A stretch of 64,000 nt of DNA from Monosporascus cannonballus (GCA_004154925.1 QJNS01000118.1:4822-68821), one strand, 5' to 3'. Counted from the stretch's first letter, positions 23,546 through 34,899 are shown. A program made the numbers and translations. The notes: generated by a model from the sequence alone, not told the origin.

Positions 23546-25067
23546 CTATATAATCACCCGTGATATAGATGTCCAGGGGTGTTGGTGGTTGAATTGGTCA
23601 TTCGTTGTGCCACGCGTAATATCCTCGTACGAAGTGGTAGTGAATTGTGTGGTTCGCAGAATTGCTGAATCATTCTGCTGCAGGTGGGAGCGCTGGCTAG
23701 GTGGAAGATGCGATTTAGAATTCGTGACGGACTCGAGGTTCCGAAGCGGAATTTGTCCAGGCCCTTCAAGCTTCTGATACGGTCTCGGAACCCCTCGCTT
23801 ATAGCCTACCCCTGACGATGAAGCCCCAGCACGGGACGCTTGGGACGTCCCTTCGGAAGATCGGGTCCAGAACTTTAGAGAAGGGGCGAGTCTTGGAAAT
23901 TGCAAGCTTCCGAAAGCTTTTGGGATAGAAGGCACGCAAAAGATGATGATTCCACAAGTCATCTCGGCCATAGTCCATAGCCCGAGTGCTGTAAGCCTGT
24001 ACAGCATATCGTCCGACGTGACGTATTGAACTGTCCAAACAAGTCGAAAGCCTGCCGCTACGATTGCACTAAAAGTTATGGCCTTAGTATAAGGACAGAG
24101 CCACAAGAAATATGGAGAGGAGGGGGGTCAAGTGCATACAAGAGGCCAACAGCGAAGATAGCAGCTACACCAAGCTCCTTCTTGGCAGGAATTTGCAGTC
24201 CCCATATGACCTTCTGGGGAAGAAGTAAAATCATCACGTCGACGACGAAATTTACGACCCCCGCGGCAACATATGTGCTGTAAGGGTTATAACATGTACC
24301 AGGAACGAATGGATTCCAAAACTTTTCAAAGGGCCTACAGGCCAGGTTCAATATGAAAGCGGCCACGGGATAAAATATTAAGTTAATGGCCACGATGGCG
24401 TGTGAGGTCCAGTAGAAGATGTCTCGAACGCCGCGCGGGTTGAAGATGCGAAGCCATTCCAAGACGATCGCGAGTTTGATGAACATGATCGAAAAGCCGT
24501 AGAGAGTCGGTGTGATTATAAACGACTGCCCTAGTCAGCCAAAGTACGCAAGCAATGGCAGCCAACCTTACGCGCAGCATATAAATCATATCTCTCAGGC
24601 GAACATCCCACTGGTGTCCCAAATACCCGACATGATAGATAGAGTCAAGAACGACGCCGTAATACGCGATACCAAGGCCCTGGCCGGTTGTGTCAGTCCG
24701 CGAGTCCTGTCGCCATTCCTTTTCCATCTAGCTTTGACGTACAAATGACAGGATCAACATGACTACGGTAGGTGGATCCAGTTAGCTGGCATGATCACCA
24801 CTTGAGAGGCAATACACCTGGGAGTGAGGGATACTAACTATCGCTAACATAAATCTTCCTGGAGATAAACCATGATACATACAGCCGTATCATGACCAAT
24901 AATGATGATATGAAGATACATAAGTATATAATAGCGATAGAGAAGTCGTTGCCATTTGGCGGATCCTCAAAGTTCGGCTCGACATTGGCAGGTGGTGCGA
25001 GGGCAGGTCCATTGAGAAGAGCATCTTGGCTAGCTGGTGGGAGATGGCTGAGGTCGGGAAGGGACAT
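23546..25067 (-). CDS. rhodopsin-like (PTH11-type) integral membrane protein
   Basis: Five exons give 421 residues: 25067-24839, 24762-24743 (only 20 nt), 24679-24572, 24525-24140 and 24068-23546. The introns are 76, 63, 46 and 71 nt, with donors GTTAGT, GTACGT, GTAAGG and GTATGC. Joined, they read through family landmarks: IRLYVSWFISRK, then SDIMLILSFGLGIAYYGVVL, GHQWDVRLRDMIYMLR, SFIITPTLYGFSIMFIKLAI, YNPYSTYVAAGVVNFVVDV and ILLLPQKVIWGLQIPAKKELGVAAIFAVG. This is the fungal rhodopsin-like domain with seven membrane segments; the C-terminal 150 residues are a polar tail. No CFEM domain precedes it. Homologues act as putative surface GPCR-like sensors, some in pathogenicity. Its neighbour is the broken GMC oxidoreductase, and such genes often sit in secondary-metabolism loci. 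The model is by eye but the frame is continuous throughout. Confidence 0.85.
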
Positions 25068-25757
25068 CTTGAAGACGCGCCGTTGTGAATGTAGGTTGGT
25101 GATAGTTTGGCTTCGGGAATCCCGAGCGAGGTGGGAGCGTCAGAGTAAATCTGCCCATGAAGGGGTTCAAGATCCCAGTGCTTGTCCAGTCCACCTTTTG
25201 ACAACGCCGCAATGTCCATGGCACTGCAACTCAATGTGTGGCCGTTAAAAGGCGTATCAGCTATGTCGCAAGAGCGGACACTTTAAGTGCCTTTCAATGT
25301 TTTAAGTCGCAAGAAGGATAGAGTCCTTCGCACTGTGCTCGCATGATGACAGGAGTTGCGCTAAAACTCGGCCGTGGCATTATTGGCGCTGACTGCATCG
25401 GATGATCCGAGATCGTACAGTTTATATTGCTATGATTACATGCATTAGGCTTCCCCGACAATGCTGTGTAACCCCAATCCCATGGAAATATACTGCTAGC
25501 TGCCCTCCCTTGACTATCAAGAGGAGCCGCTGTTCATAATGTTGTCTTAAGTGTTGGCACGCATGCCACATTCATTGACGCCATTGCGGCTCTTGCCGTC
25601 TGAGTTCACTTCCTATACTGAGACATACAGATGAATTCATAAGGTTGACAGCCAGAGTATCTAGAGAATGTGTTGGAGTTGCAAGCGGTCGCGTCGTCGT
25701 CCTGGAACTCCGAAGGAAACCCTAGTCAAACGAAACTCCCCCTTTTGAATATTCCTC
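25068..25757. other. intergenic, no gene recognised
   Basis: Upstream flank of the rhodopsin-like gene and downstream flank of the GMC gene. Normal composition, no domain-bearing frame, repeat or RNA gene seen. Confidence 0.5.
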
Positions 25758-27686
25758 TCAGTCACCCAGAGGTTCTATTTGCATGCCACTCTTGATATCA
25801 TCTGCTATCTTCTCTGCAAATGCGTAAACCATGCTCTGGGGGTGCCCTGGAGGTAACAAAGCAAAAGAACTTGTGTCCACTACACGCAATCCGGATACGC
25901 CAATGACTCGGGCCTTCGAATCTACTACAGCATTTGGGTCTTCTGTCTTCCCCATACGGCAGGTGGTTGACGCATGAAACATCGTAGTCACTGAGTTGCG
26001 GATCTTCTCGAGGAGCTCTTCGTCAGTTTGTACGGTAGGGCCGGGAAAATATTCAACGGGATCGGCCAGGATATCCTTGATGGTTTCGGACGCGAACACT
26101 GCACGGGCTCTCTTGTATCCGGCTACGGCGACTTCGACGTCGACGGGATCGGTCAACCAGTTAGGATTGATGATGGGCAAGTCCGTAACGTCTGCCGACC
26201 GGATGGTCACGCTTCCACGAGACCTGGGCGCTGCTGGCGATACTACAATGCTTGCATAGTCATACTTGTCTGCGGGATATCCGTCGGTGGGCGCGCGGAA
26301 TAGGGGGGAAGAAAAATCACCGAAATAGGCGTCCACTGAGTAATATTCAAGGTCAGGCCATGAGGCTGGGAGCTTCGATAAGGTCTCACCGGCCTCCTTC
26401 GAGATCAGGTCCCTTGGCACTTTTTCGAATGCCATATAGTCAGCTCCGTTGTTTGCAAGAGGGCCCTGCGCGTTTCGGAAGTAGTCGTTCAAGGCGGCAA
26501 CTACTTTGCCAGGGTCCGTAAGCACTGTCGGCAATGTTTCTACCTTGACTCTGTAAGAAGGACCAAACATCACATGGTCTGTCATGTTCTGCCCCACACC
26601 CGGCCTATCGGCAATGACTGTGATACCCAAGTCGTTCAATAGGCCTGCTGGACCTACACCGGATACCATAAGAAGCTGCGGCGATTGAAATGCTCCAGCT
26701 GATAGAATAATATCTCTTCTTGCTTTTAAGAACAATCCCGAATCGACATTGACTCCTGTAGCTCGCTTATGTTCATCAAATATGATTTTCGTTGCAAGCG
26801 TCTCCTGGAAGATCTTGATGTTTGGTCGAGATTGACATGTGTCGAGGAAGGCAGTTTGAGAGGAGGACCGAATTGCCGTAGTCGGATCCGTGGTTACAGT
26901 GCAGAACTGGGAGCCGACCAGTTTGCCACTATTGAAATCCTCTGCGTGCGGGACGCCGATCTCGTTGAATGCTGACCCAAGGTAGGTCGAGAATGGTCGG
27001 ATGTTATTCAGGTATGATATGTGCAGAGGGCCTCCGCTTGGCACGAAGGCATCCGGTCTGTACCTAATGGTACCATCCGAGGCTAACTTCGGATCCGGAG
27101 GAGTGAACCTGCAACTCTTCTGAAAGTAACATGTTCTTAAAGTTGTATGATTGGTCCCCGACCATGTCCGCCCGGTGCTGAAGTGATCCGTCGTCTGGGC
27201 GGTTGTACATCACTATAACATGAAGCATCAGTGACGGCTGAAAGCGTGCAAGTTGGTACGTACGAGGAACCATCCATTGCTCCTCTGCAAATCATCCCGC
27301 GGTTCTCCACTCTGCGGGGCTACTCACTTGTGTTTCTGCCGGAGCTGCAGTCCATGTGAGCCGTGATATCTTTCTAGCGTGGACAAGATTGATTACCTTC
27401 CCCCCAGACACTTTCCGCGTGCGTAATGCAGCTCCCTTTTGCCGGCACCTATTTGAGGCGCTGTCATAAAGCCCCAGTCTACACCTGGATGTATGTCGTT
27501 AGGGGATGAGCCCGAGAACCGAACTGCACAAGCTGGCGTTGTCGATATCAGTGGATTCTTGATTTGGTAGTAGGCACCTGCTTCGACGACAGCAACGGAG
27601 GTTTTGGGGTCTTCAGAGAGCCGTGCTGCCAGGGTCAGTCCCGCTGTTCCACCACCGACGATGATGATGTCGTATGTAGCGTCCAT
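25758..27686 (-). pseudogene. GMC oxidoreductase with a frameshift
   Basis: The coding parts are 27686-27397, a 17-nt microexon at 27344-27328, and 27212-25758. Introns of 52 nt (GTAATC...CAG) and 115 nt (GTGAGT...TAG) rebuild the GMC motif GKCLGGSSGRNTMMYNRP. The N-terminus has the FAD-binding DIIIVGGGTAGLTLAARLSE. The C-terminus has FHASTTCRMG and LLPPGHPQSMVYAFAEKIADDI with the paired His residues of the active site. The frame breaks at about 27129: after NFKNM, the frame reading YFQKSCRFTPPDPK begins one base out, and a couple of residues of the usual loop are missing. No intron explains this. So it is either a recent pseudogene or a base-calling error. If repaired it would be a flavin-dependent alcohol/choline dehydrogenase-like enzyme. 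An upstream in-frame ATG at 27806 is possible but would add 40 residues without a clear signal peptide. Confidence 0.8.
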
Positions 27687-28760
27687 TTTGTCGACACGCT
27701 TCTCGCGCGGAACCAGAGGTACTGAAGGGTGCAAAAAAGAGAAGAGGCCGAGGGAGGCTAAGGTTCCAGGCCCAGATGAAAGAGTAAAAAGATTATGGAG
27801 AGACACTTGGGCAACAAACCGAACTTTTCAATAATTCTGACCCGGAACCCCAATATACCACAGTTCAATAAAACCGAAAAATCTTCGGAAGCGCGTAACC
27901 AATCACATTCGGAGGGTTTTATATAAGCAGGTGTTACGTAACGCAACATTCGGCTTACGCTTGGTCCGCACTGCTTCGTACAGGAGGTCACAAATGCGTT
28001 TAACCCTCGTCTTAGCAGGGGTTGATGTCGCAGTGAATGTCTGACAAGCTTATTTTGGCTTCGTTAATTACAGTATCACATGTAAGCCTCCAGCGCGCTA
28101 CTGGATGTGCTTAACAGACAAAGTATTATGGCTTAAGTGAGCCAATGCATCACAAGGAGGTTGCATTTAGAGTGGTACAAATATGGGCAGGCTACCTTAA
28201 GTTCATGTCCGGGGCACGTTACACTGCGGAGGGGGAATGCATCACGTAAATCCTACAAAGGTCTGGGCATAGGGGTTGCGCAGTGATGAGCTGTTTGGGA
28301 CATCAGCAATACGCTGACAGGCCACGAATGCCAAAGTAATAAACCCATAGAAGGGAAATGGGCAAACATAGGCAACAACCCCAATCTGTATTGATATAGT
28401 AAAGTCAATTATCGAAAGAAGCCAGGTTATTCCCCCACTTAGTGTCGCCTGGATGGCCTTCTTATAAAGGGGGGAATCAGGTGAAGGACAAAGGAGCGGC
28501 AAGGCGCAACAGAGACCATGTGAAGCGACCATCAGTCAAACATAGGGCTCTACCTGCTTCTCAGTCCACTCCCAGAGGACTCGTGCATTCCCGGTTCCAC
28601 CCTCTTCTGTTGGCCTACATGCAAAGTCGATGTCTTTCCTCAGAGGCTCAATGCGACTCCACGGCGCGACTCATTAATGTCAGCAATGGTGGAATAAGCC
28701 CGTTGGTTTTATGGAACACTTACTCCAGACGTTGTTTCTTTCGATTCCAATCTCTGGTGA
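27687..28760. other. divergent intergenic region between GMC and PKS relics
   Basis: The GMC gene reads leftward and the PKS relic rightward, so this would be a shared promoter region. From about 28570 a plus-strand frame contains HSRFHPLLLAYMQS, vaguely like the end of a PKS acyltransferase domain. That is too weak to call. No KS domain is present anywhere upstream. Confidence 0.4.
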
Positions 28761-31310
28761 AAAGCCGGCAAAAAGCTCTGTGTATGCACCGTAGATGGGA
28801 GGGGACAGAATGCGGAGCTATGCCTGAAGAGATTTGCAGGCAAATTATTCATGCATGGCCACGAACTTCAATGGCATCGAGTCAATGGCATATCAGAATG
28901 CTCCAAAGCTCCCTTTCAGGATCTTCCAGCGTACCCGTGGGACTACTCAGGTGGTTTACTTTGGTTTGAGCCGCGAACAAGTAGCGAATTGCGTAACCGG
29001 CTCGACCCACATCACGAACTGCTTGGTTCCCAACAACTGGGCACCAACGGCACCGACTGGAGCTGGCGCAATATACTAAGCTTGGACGAACTGCCTTGGT
29101 TACGTGATCATAAAGTCGAAGGTCAAATCGTTTTCCCTGCATCATGCTACTTGGCTATGGCTATGGAAGCGGTCTCCCGAATTCGCGGACTCAAAGACAC
29201 ATCAGATCGTGGACTCTTCACTTTCGAATTCTCTAGCGTTAGCCTCAATACAGCACTAGTATTGCATGATCGAAGTGTATGGGACACCGGGACCACTGAG
29301 CTGCACACCATGATGGCTCAACGGAGATTATCATCGCGAAGTGTGTCAGCCGATATTTACGATTTCAACATCTCTTCCTGGGCTGCCAGTCGGTCAGTTA
29401 CGCATTGCGTGGGAAGTGTCCGTCTAATTAAGTCACTTGCGTCTTCAAGCAGAACTGTTATTGATGATATAGTTGGCTACAGACCTTGGTCAATGGACGT
29501 ATGGTATGACAAAGCTGATGAAGGGGGCATGATCTTTGGTCCACACTTCCGTTCGTTGACTGGCGTATATGCCGATAGCTATCGATCCCGCTCGGATATC
29601 AAATGCACTTCTCAGACGAAGCGTAACACGGGTTCGAAAGCTTATTATCCAGTTCATCCTATCACCATCGATGCATGCCTTCAAACGGCTATGGTTAGTG
29701 CTGCATCGGGCAACCTACGCATGCTTCGGCTCTACTTGCCTGTTTTCCTACCACGATGCCGCATTCGACCGGTAGATCCTAAGCTCCAAGACGACAGCGC
29801 CGTTATCCACTCTCGGTCTCGGAGAACTGGGTTCACAACTTTGAGAGCAGACTGTATACTATATGACACGGCGGGTATAGCGGTCGTTGATTTCGAAGAT
29901 GTTCAGTTATCGCTGTATACAGGCAGAGTCTCCAAGGACACAGAGAGCAGAGAAGCGCAGATCCAACGCCATCCAATTCTACGGGTAAATTGGAAGCCGG
30001 ATATTACGCACCTGTCCCCAGCCGCTGGAGCGCAGCTTGATGAGTATGTTGAAGCTTCGTTGCAGGAACGGTCATACCGGGACGTTGACCGTGGTATCTC
30101 TGGTACAATTGCTGTACTGGTCGACTTGGTTGGGCACAAGAACCCTCGAATGCATGTCCTCCAGCTGGGCAGTGAGTATGTCGACGAGACTGAACACTGG
30201 TTGGCCGTTTTGGATGAGAAGGTGGCATTCCCACGGTGTCGCTCGTGGCATACTAGCGCACTCATCAACTGTAGCTATGAGGGATAACTGTCGAAAGTGA
30301 CCGTAGGTGGTCCGATAAGTGGTGCAACTGATGGTCCCATTTATATGGGCCTTCGGCTAGGTCCGACACTTCACGAGGATATTTTCGATCGTATGCACAG
30401 CGAAAGCTGGCACGAATGTGTCCGGCCCAAGTGGGCAGGAACGTGGAACCTCCACCATGCCATCGAAGGCAAGGATGACGCCCTTGACTTTTTTCTGTTG
30501 ACATCATCTATGAACGGCTCTGTGGGCGTCGCAACCGAGACCAACTATTGTGCGGCAAATGCCTTTCTAGATGCATTCGCTCGATGGAGGCGGAGCCAAG
30601 GAAACGTAGCCGTCTCGGTCGGCCTTGGTATGATCTCGGAGGTGGGAGTTTTGCACGAGAATCCAAGGATAGAGGCCTTGTTGTTACGAAGGGGCATTCA
30701 CCCGCTGAATGAAGATGAGTTTCTTCAGGTCATTGACCTCCCCATTAGCGACACTAGTACCTCGAAGTCACTCGCGACCTCACACCTACTTACAGGGATG
30801 GAGCCCATGGGGTGGGTGTTCAAACTCCTCGACCAAGGCTTCGACGTGACCCATACCGTCATGGATGATCTGCCCTCGTCCATATTAGCAGCTGCATTCG
30901 AAGTCTTGGAAGACGTTGGAAAAGAGGATACGCGAGGAAACACAAGCACGGATCATGCAACCGCTCTGCTATCCTGGCTCAAGCCCTTGCCTCAGGATGG
31001 GTTTAGCGTCCTAATGAAGGAGATGGATAGTACTTCGCTTTGGAATTCCATAGCTAAGACTATCGGCCAGCGTTTCTCTAGCTTGATTCTGATACCCATC
31101 GACCAGGTCGACAACCACAAGCCCTTCGCTCGGTACGGGGTGGATAGCATGATCGCGTCTGAGTTCCGGACGTGGCTCTGGAATACCTTTCAGGTAGATA
31201 TACCCTTCCTCGACTTAGTAAGCTCTCAAAAGAGCTTGGATACAGTTTCTCGGATGTTAGAGACGAAGCTACTCGAAATGTCCCAGACGCCTGGTTCTGC
31301 TGGGGAATAG
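28761..31310 (+). pseudogene. highly reducing polyketide synthase relic (DH, partial MT, partial KR, ACP)
   Basis: One frame is open from 28761 to an in-frame TAA at 30285-30287 and resumes in the same frame to TAG at 31308-31310. The first part contains the AT-DH linker (KLFMHGHELQWHRVNG, DLPAYPWD, HHELLGS) and a dehydratase domain with catalytic His in RDHKVEGQIVFPASCY and Asp in PITIDACLQTA. It ends with the beginning of a methyltransferase domain (LVGHKNPRMHVLQLG). After the stop comes the C-terminal half of a ketoreductase (HEDIFDRM, HECVRPKWAGTWNLH, LTSSMNGSVG, TNYCAANAFLDAFARWRRS) and an ACP whose phosphopantetheine Ser lies at 31146-31148 in YGVDSMIASEF. KS, intact AT, most of MT, any ER and the NADPH-binding half of KR are absent. 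An internal deletion plus 5' truncation is the simplest reading. It cannot make polyketide by itself. Confidence 0.88.
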
Positions 31311-31696
31311 CTGTCCTGCTTGCGACCTTCCAGACGTGCATAGTAGCCTGGAGAGTTGCGGGGAATGCGAAGAACAGAACGCCTGGGTCACAAGAGGCTT
31401 GATATCTGGGCGACACTTTTGTCACAATTTGGTAGAGCAAACTTAGGATCTTATCCCGTGCGCCTGATCCTGCCATCAGGCCCGATACAGAGTTAAATAA
31501 AAGCATAACAAGTCTATTCCTGTGATGCAGGTTCTAGTTAATCATCAAGAGTTGCATCGCTAGATGCAGCGATAGACCTAACTAGCAAAAGAAGACACAG
31601 TGATTATGGAACTTGTTGGAATATCCATCGCATATCTCTAAAGGGTGTTCCCAATACGCCTACCTATTAGTCAACCGAGCACACGCATGGGGTTTT
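31311..31696. other. intergenic between PKS relic and retrotransposon complex
   Basis: Normal composition. A small hairpin GCATC-GCTA-GATGC lies near 31554-31567. No gene seen. Confidence 0.5.
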
Positions 31697-32113
31697 TGTA
31701 ACGGCTAAGGGGTTTAACCAACTATTAAACCTTAGTCGTACGGGTTTATGTTGGCAGGAGTATCGTGGGAAACTGAGCAATAGATATAGTAACGTATCAC
31801 GTCTTGTAATACCAAGGGTGCCTTGGGTAACGAATTGTTATTGCAAACTGGTGCTATTTAAACTATGGAAAATAACGAACGTATATATCCTCATTCTGGC
31901 TCAAGGTATCTCAGACTAGCTCAAAGATGTTTAGTTAGTTAAGTCCCCTTAAGCCCCTTTGAGCCCTTCGTGGCTCAACTGGCTCATCGTCCGTGAACCA
32001 ATAGTAACGTTTGAGCCCCTTGAGCCAGTCACGTGACTTCTGGCGGTGGTCGGGGCTTGTTTCCTCTGGGGCCCCAACCGTCCGTGAAGAGCCAAGACCG
32101 TTAGGTCATAACA
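31697..32113 (-). repeat. LTR in minus orientation, mildly mutated
   Basis: The sequence runs from TGTAACGGC to GGTCATAACA (TG...CA). Its reverse complement matches the LTR of element A in order: TGTTATGACCTAACGGTCTTGG at the head, then GGATATATACGTTCGTT, GGTATTACAAGACGTGATACG, CCAACATAAACCCGTACGACT, and AGGTTTAATAGTTGGTTAAACC at the tail. It is much less AT-rich than the element A copies, so it preserves a near-ancestral LTR version. The flanking pentamers differ, so no target duplication is seen. It may be a solo LTR or one end of a rearranged element. Confidence 0.8.
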
Positions 32114-32627
32114 GAAATAACATATTTAAAAAACGAAAAAATGGGAATTATTTACCAAACGGAAAAGAAGGAAATTTTAAGGGCAAAACTTTTGGAAAAG
32201 GAAAATCGTATTATAACTTGACAAATTCCGGCCTTAGAAAATAATCAAATAAGAATAATACGGATTGTATTTTAGATTACGTAATAAGTAATTATTGCTA
32301 AGTCAGTAATTGCCAGAAATTAATAATAATCTTGAATAATCGTAATTACCACCGAGTGCGTAATTATAAATAATCAAGCCAAAAATAAGGAAAATATATG
32401 TTTTTATTATTTCTATAATTTAAATAATCTCAACTTGTAATATAATTTCGTTATTTAAAACATTTTTGATATTACGAAATGTATTACGTTATTGTCGCAA
32501 AAGCGACGCCGCTATTGCATTGCTAGCAATAGCGTTATATATGGTCAAATTCTTAACTGTAACAGTTATTGTGTTTATTGTTCAGATTCCTATGATACTG
32601 CTGTTAACATAAAGCCGTACGACTTAC
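32114..32627 (+). repeat. LTR-type repeat fragment interrupted by element A
   Basis: From about 32385 the sequence follows the LTR family (TTTCTATAATTTAAATAAT, CTTGTAATATAATTTCGTT, GTTAACATAAAGCCGTACGACTTAC). It stops exactly where element A begins. Its missing tail (CTTACGTTTAATAGTTAGTT, GCCGTTACA) resumes at 46634 after element A. The part from 32114 to about 32385 is AT-rich and not assignable. A 69-nt insertion at 32496-32564 disrupts the LTR text. Confidence 0.75.
32488..32572. mobile_element. 69-nt insertion with 8-bp direct flanks and a hairpin
   Basis: GTTATTGT occurs at 32488-32495 and again at 32565-32572. Between them are 69 bases that have no counterpart in the other LTR copies. 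They contain a perfect 9-bp stem, CGCTATTGC (32510-32518) with GCAATAGCG (32526-32534). An 8-bp duplication suits a hAT-type miniature element or a footprint. No terminal inverted repeat is visible, so this is tentative. Confidence 0.45.
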
Positions 32628-33040
32628 TGTTACGACCTGACAAGCCACGGTCTCCAGAAACGGTCGCAACAGGAAGGCCAAGAAAACTATGTAAATCAGG
32701 TCACGTAATGGATCACCAACTTAATGGTGGTAAGCCAGTAAGCCGGATTACCAACTTACTAGTGGTAAGCCAATAAGCCGGATTACTAACTTACTGGCAA
32801 TAATCCAATTAACGGAATAAGGATATATACGTTTATTAATTCTATAATTTAAATAATTTTAACTTATAATATTTATTAATACCAAATATTTATAATATAA
32901 TATCGTTATTTAAAATATTTTTGGTATTACGAAACGTAATATGTTATTATATTTATTATTTAGATTTTTATAATATTTCTGCTAATATAAACCCGTCGAT
33001 TTAAGGTTTAATAATTAATTAAACCTTATAGTTCGTTATA
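32628..33040 (+). repeat. 5' LTR of element A
   Basis: Starts TGTTACGACC and ends GTTCGTTATA; the end was TCACA before RIP-type changes, judged by the partner. Length is 413 bp. It contains 2.8 copies of a 35-bp tandem unit (32710-32744, 32745-32779, 32780-32806), whereas the 3' LTR has one copy fewer. Confidence 0.9.
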
Positions 33041-33099
33041 CGTTACAAACTTTTATTTAATAATATCGTCAGATTTTGAGCAATATTTAACATTATTAA

Positions 33100-33950
33100 A
33101 ATATTGACCAGCGCTTAAAAAACTCCTATTTAACAATTTTAGGCTCGAATTCGAGAACTGGAGAAAAAAATCCGACAACTTAAGGTTACGTTATTTACCT
33201 AATCCTTTTTTGCCAGTATAAAGCCCAAAAAATCAGAATTTTACGATAAAAAATAACTCTTAAACTTTTTTAAATTAGGTACGAATTTATTTTCGCTTTT
33301 TAAATCTTAATAACTTAACGCATATAGTTTTAATAATAAAAATATATCTAATAAAAAATACGGTTAATTAATTTGAACCTATTATAAAAAGTTTTTTAGA
33401 AATAAAAAAAATAAATAAGGAAATTTTTATTAAAATTTTTTTTAACTTATATTAATTTCAAAAAACAAAATACGCGATAATTTCGGCAATCCGGATAAAA
33501 AATAATTAACGGCTTAATAATTTCTATAATTCCAATAAAAAAAACCTACATCCAAGTACACCATAACCTTCAAAAATTTCGCAATTAAGGCCGGATAGGA
33601 AAATAACAAAACCAATACCTTTATCAACATATTTTACAAAGGGTTAAAAGATAATATAAAAAATAAGATTATTCGGATCAAACGACCAATTACCCTGGAC
33701 CGGTATATTATAAAGGTAATTAAAATTAATAATCGACAGTTTGAAAAATAATAAGAAAAAAAAAGGATAATATACCCCGTATTCGGGATATAAATCCAAC
33801 CAGGGAAAAAAAAGATGCACCCTTTATTTCTTACGGAACGGCGCCAGGACCTATAAAACTCGGCGTTACTTATCGACAAAATTAAAGCCAGATCAAATAC
33901 TTTAATTATGGCAAAATAGAATATAAAGCTTACAAATATAAAAAACTCAA
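33100..33950 (+). pseudogene. decayed gag of element A
   Basis: Successive fragments on the plus strand fit fungal chromovirus Gag: a heptad-like RIRELEKKIRQL near 33150, PKKSEFYDKK near 33220, then FGNPDKK, KYTITFKNFAIKAG and LKDNIKNKIIRIKRPITLDRYI at about 33480-33720. At 33898-33939 a zinc knuckle is recognisable only by spacing: Tyr occupies all four positions of the C-x2-C-x4-H-x4-C pattern, each explained by one transition from a Cys or His codon. Stops interrupt every frame. Confidence 0.8.
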
Positions 33951-34899
33951 AAAACTACGGCAAAATAATTGGACCACTATATCGGAAAAATAATCCAGAA
34001 ATAATTAAGAAAATAATAACAAGGTTATTAACATAATTTAAGCCAAATATACAACAAACTTATAGCTAAAGATCTAACAAGGACTATTACGATAAAAATT
34101 CGACGAAAAATGCAAAAAACTAGGAAATTAACTTAATAAGCATTACGAACATAATAAGAAATGCTATAGGGATAGTTATACAAATATCGAAATTAAACAG
34201 AAAAATTCTGCTCCGAAATACCCGATTAATACAGCAAAATATATGCTATATACTGTCGACGACAAGAGTATCCCGATTACGAAAAATAAAAACGATATAT
34301 TTATATACAAATTACCCGTATATATTACGAGGAATTCGATTTTCCAAACCGTACCGGGCATAACAAAAATAATAAACAATAATATCGACAGCTTTAAACC
34401 ATAACTCCAAAAAATATCCAATAATTGACCGAAATAAAAAGTTGGCTTAAAAAGAAATAATGTCCGTAAAAAAACCCCTTTTATTATTATAAATAATATA
34501 ACTATTAAACGGGAAAGAAATTAATCCAACATACGGTAAAAAAATACTATGAGAAAATTATTACGGATTTCCATTTTCAATTAACTTTTATTATAAATCC
34601 TCAAAAAAAATTATTAAAAAAATACGTTAATTTATAAAAAATCTTTAAAATAACAATTAAAATAACGTACAATAAGATATAATCGTAAACATAAAAAAAT
34701 AATTTACTTAATAAGGAAAAAAATTGCAGCAAAACCAGGAACAATTAATACAGCTTAAAGGAATAATACGCCGGCAACAACGACAAATATAATAACTTAA
34801 CGCATTAAACGAAAAAACATAAGCAAGGTTCGATAAATTCGAATAGGAATTAAAAGAAAAAATTATTTATAAAAAAGCCGCAAAATAACGAAACCCAGA

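Noticed and set aside
28442..28969. Plus-strand frame of 175 codons just before the PKS relic, possibly the AT domain end
   Set aside because: Only a vague HSRFHPLLLAYMQS resemblance; it ends in a different frame overlapping the DH frame. Not enough to call an AT domain.
32640..32810. CRISPR-like spaced repeats
   Set aside because: The units are contiguous 35-bp tandem copies without spacers, inside an LTR of a eukaryotic retroelement.
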